From Candidatus Paceibacterota bacterium (lineage in GTDB: Bacteria > Patescibacteriota > Minisyncoccia > Minisyncoccales > GCA-002788555): a stretch of DNA of 36,082 bases. Location: contig JAQUPA010000005.1 of NCBI GenBank assembly GCA_028716825.1, positions 1 through 36,082 on the forward strand, read 5' to 3'. Made by a program: the position numbers and the translations under genes. The notes beneath the pieces were generated by a model. The model worked only from the letters and a program-made list of their open reading frames with translations. It was not told the DNA's origin and made no database searches. Within the stretch, counting starts at the first letter, position 1; every line of letters starts with the position of its first letter. Shown one piece after another: positions 32,701-36,082 of this stretch.

Positions 32701-34140
32701 TTATTTTATATTAATTTTTGAGACTATTTTTTCTATTTCACTATAAGATAGGGGATTTTCTGGTAATTTTACTTCCCAATCTTCCTTACTATCCCTTGAA
32801 ATTTTTGTTTTCATTCTTATTATTTCGCCATCCTTTATCTTTATATCAGTAATTATCTCGTCTTTCAATGTTTTTATTTCATCTTTTTCCTGAATATAAT
32901 ATAAAAGCATATTTTTACCTTTTACTTTTTTTATTTTACTATTTATGACAATTGAATTTTGAAGGTTGGCGCTTTTAATTTCTGAATTTAAAATCACAGA
33001 GTTTTTGGTAATGCCTTTGGTTTTTGAATTTACAAAAAGAGAATTATTTTTAAAATACTTTTCAACACCGAAAAATAATCTTGCCACTTTTCCTTCTTTT
33101 GATTTTTCTATTATTTTTAAAATATTTTTATAATAGCAAGAAATATTTCCATAATCCCAAAAAATCGTATTCTTTCCTAAGTCTTTTGCAGAAATTATAT
33201 TTTTATTTCCTGTATTTAAAATAAATCTTTTTTTAAAATTATTAATCCTTTCCCAATAATTTTTACCTTCTTTTGGTTTTTCTATTGTTATTGGCATCCA
33301 CAAACCCGGATCGGTGTCAATTTTTTTATTTTTATTTTCAAGATCTTTTGAAAATTCTTGAAGTAGTGACTTAAGAAATTCTAAGTTTATCGAAAAGCAG
33401 CCAGCGCTTTTTAAAAAACCTATTTTCCCATTTTTCTCTTTTAGAGTTCCTTTCCTTTTTATTTTTATTATTTCTTGCCATGATAATTTATCACGCTGTA
33501 ATGCATTTTCTTTTTGCGGGATTAAAATTCCATACATTTTCCAATTTTCTTCCCATATTTTTTTTGAAAGTTTAATTCTTTGTTTCACGCCAAAAATTTC
33601 AACAGGGGATTTAGTTTCAATTTTTGATATTCTTGAAGGAATTATTATTTGATCTCCCCAAAAGACACACAATCTGCCTTCTCTGCTTTTTGCAAAAATC
33701 TGAGTCGAATAGATTACAGCCTCAAGTAAGGATATAAGGTTGTTTTTGTTTCCAACTTTAATTGGTTTTGGTAATTTTATAGCGGGCTTATTGTTCTTTT
33801 CTGTTCCGGAAAGCGGTGCCATTCTTTTTCCTTTTCCTGCTGTATGATACATTGCCACAGTTTTTCCTTTTCTTAATTCCTTTTCTATATTTAGTTTACT
33901 TTTTATAAATTTTATCGCGTTTAAAGTACCTAATAATTGTCCTGCGCCATCTTCATCTTTCCATTTTTCTTCAATACATATTATTTTTGTTTTCTTGGGC
34001 AAAATTTCTTTTCTAGTATAACGCAATCTCCTTTCCCAATATTTCGAGTTATTATTAGAAGAAACAATAATTACAATATCAAATCCCTGATTATTCTTCG
34101 CACCGTCTTTTATTTTTTTTATATTTTCTCTTTGACCCAT
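32701..34140 (-). CDS. Nucleotidyltransferase-like protein with C-terminal beta-helix, hypothetical
   Basis: A 479-aa protein I do not recognise at family level. It shows a sugar-nucleotidyltransferase-like signature, HTAGKGKRMAPLSG (99-112) followed by NNKPAIKLP (K118), and a later CVFWGDQIII resembling the metal-binding Asp region of that fold. The N-terminal 20-95 (GFDIVIIVSSNN..., WKDEDGAGQLLGTLNAI) may be an extra Rossmann-type part. The C-terminal third has hexapeptide-like turns (NSVILNSEIKSANLQNSIVI) typical of a left-handed beta-helix, as in GlmU-type enzymes. It probably activates a sugar phosphate, but substrate and pathway are unknown. Flanked by a 48-aa ORF and the Nif3-like gene in one compact minus-strand run. 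Confidence 0.55.
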   Translation of the reverse strand: MGQRENIKKIKDGAKNNQGFDIVIIVSSNNNSKYWERRLRYTRKEILPKKTKIICIEEKWKDEDGAGQLLGTLNAIKFIKSKLNIEKELRKGKTVAMYHTAGKGKRMAPLSGTEKNNKPAIKLPKPIKVGNKNNLISLLEAVIYSTQIFAKSREGRLCVFWGDQIIIPSRISKIETKSPVEIFGVKQRIKLSKKIWEENWKMYGILIPQKENALQRDKLSWQEIIKIKRKGTLKEKNGKIGFLKSAGCFSINLEFLKSLLQEFSKDLENKNKKIDTDPGLWMPITIEKPKEGKNYWERINNFKKRFILNTGNKNIISAKDLGKNTIFWDYGNISCYYKNILKIIEKSKEGKVARLFFGVEKYFKNNSLFVNSKTKGITKNSVILNSEIKSANLQNSIVINSKIKKVKGKNMLLYYIQEKDEIKTLKDEIITDIKIKDGEIIRMKTKISRDSKEDWEVKLPENPLSYSEIEKIVSKINIK

Positions 34141-34145
34141 AATAT

Positions 34146-34292
34146 TTATTTCTTGTTCTTGTAAAATTTTTCTGTTAATTCTTCTATTTTTTTATTTTGA
34201 TCTTCTATATTTAAAATTTCCCGGCGGATCCGGGATTTTCCTTTTCTAATATATTTTCTTATTGATTTTGGCAATTGTTTTTTATTTTTCAT
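34146..34292 (-). CDS. Small basic coiled-coil protein (48 aa), hypothetical
   Basis: A 48-codon ORF fills the gap between htpX (stop 2 nt away) and the nucleotidyltransferase gene (start 5 nt away). It begins MKNKKQLPKSIRKYIRKGKS, then has IRREILNIEDQNKKIEELTEKF with heptad-like spacing, and ends in a Lys-rich tail, TAA stop. The basic first half and the helical second half suggest a small nucleic-acid- or ribosome-binding protein, but no family is recognised. The precise fit between two genes argues that it is real and co-transcribed. Confidence 0.6.
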   Translation of the reverse strand: MKNKKQLPKSIRKYIRKGKSRIRREILNIEDQNKKIEELTEKFYKNKK

Positions 34293-34294
34293 AT

Positions 34295-35200
34295 TTATTC
34301 TACTTTCATGTCACGTAGTGCTTTAATCCTTTCTCCGATTGGTGGGTGGGTCATAAATAATTTCGATATCCAGCTTTTCTTTTGTTTTCCACGAAAAGGA
34401 TTTGCAATAAAAAGATGCGCATTAGAATTACTTGCTCCTCTTAATGGTGTTTCGTCTTCTGAAATTTTCTCAAGCGCGCTTGCTAAGCCTTCGGGATATC
34501 TTGTAAGGAGTGCTCCAGTTGAGTCAGCTAAAAATTCTCGTTTTCTTGAAATTGAAAGTTGAATTAAGGTTGCTGCGATTGGTGCTAAAATGGCAGCTAT
34601 TAGTCCAAGAGCCATTAAAATAAGCCCAAATTCTCCAGAATCGTTATTTCTTCTTCCTCCTCCAAAAAAACTTATTCTTAAAAAAAGATTTGAAAGAAGC
34701 GCTATAACCCCAACAAGAATTACAACTACGGCTTGAAGTAACATATCTTTATTTCCTACATGCGATAATTCATGAGCAATTACGCCTTCAATTTCACTTC
34801 TTTCCAATTTTTCAAGAAGTCCTCTTGTTACGACAATTACAGCATGGTCTTTATCTCGCCCTGTTGCAAAAGCGTTTGGTTGAGCTTCTTCGATAATGTA
34901 TATCTTTGGTACTGGCAATCCCGCTGTAATGCATAAATTCTCAACAATTCTATATATTTCTTTTTCGTTTTCTTTTGTGACGGGGATTGCTCTTGTTGTT
35001 TTTAAAATAATTTTATCTGAATACCAATAAGAGATAAAGCTTTGGACTATGCTAAAAACAACAGCTATAACTAAGATAAAATAGTTATCCAGGGCATAAC
35101 TTAAAATCCAACCTATTAAGATTACGAAAATTAAAAAAAAAGTCATTAACAGGAAGGTTTTTCTAATATTTGATTCTGCGTGCGTGTATAATGTTGCCAT
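34295..35200 (-). CDS. htpX: HtpX-family membrane zinc metalloprotease (M48)
   Basis: HtpX degrades misfolded membrane proteins and overlaps FtsH in function. The 301-aa protein has two N-terminal transmembrane helices (about 15-35 and 38-58), the zinc motif HELSH in EGVIAHELSHVGNKD, two more helices (about 155-175 and 195-220), then REFLADSTGALLTRYPEGL with the third zinc ligand. It ends THPPIGERIKALRDM, also typical. Start MATLYTHAESN. It follows lemA with a GC-rich hairpin between them, and precedes a 48-aa ORF by 2 nt. Confidence 0.95.
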   Translation of the reverse strand: MATLYTHAESNIRKTFLLMTFFLIFVILIGWILSYALDNYFILVIAVVFSIVQSFISYWYSDKIILKTTRAIPVTKENEKEIYRIVENLCITAGLPVPKIYIIEEAQPNAFATGRDKDHAVIVVTRGLLEKLERSEIEGVIAHELSHVGNKDMLLQAVVVILVGVIALLSNLFLRISFFGGGRRNNDSGEFGLILMALGLIAAILAPIAATLIQLSISRKREFLADSTGALLTRYPEGLASALEKISEDETPLRGASNSNAHLFIANPFRGKQKKSWISKLFMTHPPIGERIKALRDMKVE

Positions 35201-35219
35201 GCTATTGAAATTTAAAAAC

Positions 35220-35237
35220 TTTCTAAATTTTTAGAAA
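35220..35237. promoter_or_regulatory. AT-rich palindrome upstream of htpX
   Basis: TTTCTAAA-TT-TTTAGAAA, a perfect palindrome of 8-bp arms 20 nt upstream of the htpX start (minus strand). It could be an operator or part of the promoter. No convincing -35/-10 pair is visible. Confidence 0.25.
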
Positions 35238-35265
35238 TTTACTTTTGACTTTAAAACGGAGATAA

Positions 35266-35297
35266 CCCCGCGACGGCATTGCCACCGCGGGGCTTTT
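35266..35297. terminator. GC-rich hairpin between lemA and htpX
   Basis: CCCCGCG (35266-35272) pairs with CGCGGGG (35286-35292), with an inner GGC-ATT-GCC stem. It is by far the most stable hairpin in the spacer. A TTTT run follows it only on the + strand; on the minus strand, in the direction of lemA, only a weak T-rich stretch follows. It may partly terminate lemA or protect an mRNA end. Confidence 0.5.
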
Positions 35298-35306
35298 AAT
35301 AAAGAC

Positions 35307-35861
35307 TTAAAATTTAACTTCTGGATTTTCCTTTTCTCCCGGTTCTTCAATTTCAAAAAGTTCCATTTGTTTGAATCTGAAAATCGAAGCAATAATGTTT
35401 GCAGGAAAGCTTTCTATTTTAATATTCAAGTCCCTGACGTTTCCGTTATAAAATCTTCTTGCGGCCTGGATTTTATCTTCTGTATCTCTTAAGTCTCTTT
35501 GGAGTTCAAGAAAATTTTGTGACGCTTTAAGGTCCGGGTAATTTTCAGCAACCGCAAAAAGGCTTTTTAAAGTCCCGGATAACATATTTTCTGCTTCTCC
35601 TTGTTCTTTGGGATTTTTTGCGTTTATCGCATTTGCTCTTGCTTCTGTTACTTTTTCAAAAAGTTCTTTTTCGTGGCTTGCATACCCTTTTACTGTCTCT
35701 ACCAAGTTTGGTATTAAATCATGTCTTCTTTTAAGTTGAACATCAATATCTGACCATGCTTCTTTTGCTCTGTTTTTTAGTCTAACCAAACTATTATACA
35801 TTCCAGCGATAACTGCTATAAGCAAAAATACTATTATTCCTACAATTATTAACCAAGTCAT
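35307..35861 (-). CDS. lemA: LemA family membrane protein
   Basis: LemA proteins are small membrane-anchored helical proteins of uncertain role. The 184-aa product has one N-terminal transmembrane helix (about 3-21), then [57 protein letters not shown] and [20 protein letters not shown], the family's conserved helical blocks. The extended helix bundle is complete. It precedes htpX on the minus strand, a known neighbour pair. A DUF2207 gene, another frequent partner, is nearby on the + strand. rtcB ends 30 nt upstream. Confidence 0.95.
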   Translation of the reverse strand: MTWLIIVGIIVFLLIAVIAGMYNSLVRLKNRAKEAWSDIDVQLKRRHDLIPNLVETVKGYASHEKELFEKVTEARANAINAKNPKEQGEAENMLSGTLKSLFAVAENYPDLKASQNFLELQRDLRDTEDKIQAARRFYNGNVRDLNIKIESFPANIIASIFRFKQMELFEIEEPGEKENPEVKF

Positions 35862-35891
35862 AATAATTATAATTTTATTTATTTACGACCT

Positions 35892-36082
35892 TTATTCTCC
35901 CTTAATTACTGCCAGGGGTTTAAGTTTAGCTACTTTTTTTGATAAACCCGCATTCTGTACTATATTTATCACATTATCGATGTTTTTGTAAGCCCCTGGT
36001 GCTTCCTCAACGAGCCCGCGAGGCGACGAAAACCTTACAAAAATTCCTTTATTTGTCATTTCTTCTAATATTTTTTTTGTTG
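35892..36082 (-). CDS. rtcB: RtcB RNA ligase, C-terminal end (5' part outside window)
   Basis: The minus strand is open from the window edge to a TAA at 35892-35894. The 63 visible residues include VRFSSPRGLVEEAPGAYKNI, then NVINIVQNAGLSKKVAKLKP and LAVIKGE as the end, which is the characteristic C-terminus of RtcB. RtcB ligates 2',3'-cyclic phosphate and 5'-OH RNA ends using GTP and Mn2+, in RNA repair or tRNA splicing. The active-site His and most metal ligands are upstream of the window, so integrity cannot be judged. It lies 30 nt before lemA in the same direction. Confidence 0.88.
   Translation of the reverse strand, partial: TKKILEEMTNKGIFVRFSSPRGLVEEAPGAYKNIDNVINIVQNAGLSKKVAKLKPLAVIKGE

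Overview
This window looks like part of a low-GC genome from a Candidate Phyla Radiation (Patescibacteria) bacterium, probably Parcubacteria-like. That placement is inferred from gene content and compactness. It shows a short EF-Ts (about 150 aa), a shortened HrcA, LemA and DUF2207 membrane proteins, tRNA genes without an encoded CCA, few Shine-Dalgarno sites, minimal intergenic space and no biosynthetic operons. The genetic code is standard: TGA ends rpmE, and a release factor 1 with a PxT motif is present.

Layout. 1-3455 (+): 3' end of ligA, a tiny membrane ORF, rodA, and a coiled-coil lytic transglycosylase. 3495-4756 (-): prfA and rpmE. 5001-9591 (+): rpsB, tsf, a small membrane protein, lepA and a GT4 glycosyltransferase. 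9673-11526: ftsH with its own promoter. 11537-13914: tRNA-Ile(UAU), tRNA-Val(GAC), rplS, tRNA-Leu(GAG), a frameshifted glycerophosphodiester phosphodiesterase, a VIT-like membrane protein, then tRNA-Val(UAC), tRNA-Phe and tRNA-Gly. 13927-18356: a CIRCE operator followed by hrcA-grpE-dnaK-dnaJ. 18362-18999: tandem GC-rich hairpins, a GIY-YIG protein, two tRNA-Ser genes and a 90-bp MITE-like element. 19015-25672: an HtrA protease, clpB, an Endonuclease Q homologue and metG. 25847-28477: a secreted GH52-like glycosidase with DUF4214 repeats and much higher GC than its surroundings. 28576-31750: tatD, a DUF2207 protein and a PD-(D/E)XK-like protein. 31752-36082 (-): Nif3-like, an orphan nucleotidyltransferase with a beta-helix tail, a 48-aa protein, htpX, lemA and the 3' end of rtcB.

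The main theme is housekeeping and protein quality control. FtsH, HtpX, HtrA, ClpB and the DnaK system all lie within 26 kb, and the DnaK operon carries a recognisable HrcA operator. Translation (RF1, L31, S2, EF-Ts, EF4, L19, MetRS, eight tRNAs) and cell-wall elongation (RodA, transglycosylase) fill most of the rest.

The accessory signals are: the GC-anomalous GH52-like gene inserted between metG and tatD; the MITE-like element sitting exactly at the 3' end of tRNA-Ser(UGA) with a 13-bp direct repeat; EndoQ; the small PD-(D/E)XK protein; and the orphan nucleotidyltransferase. I saw no CRISPR array, rRNA, phage module or transposase.
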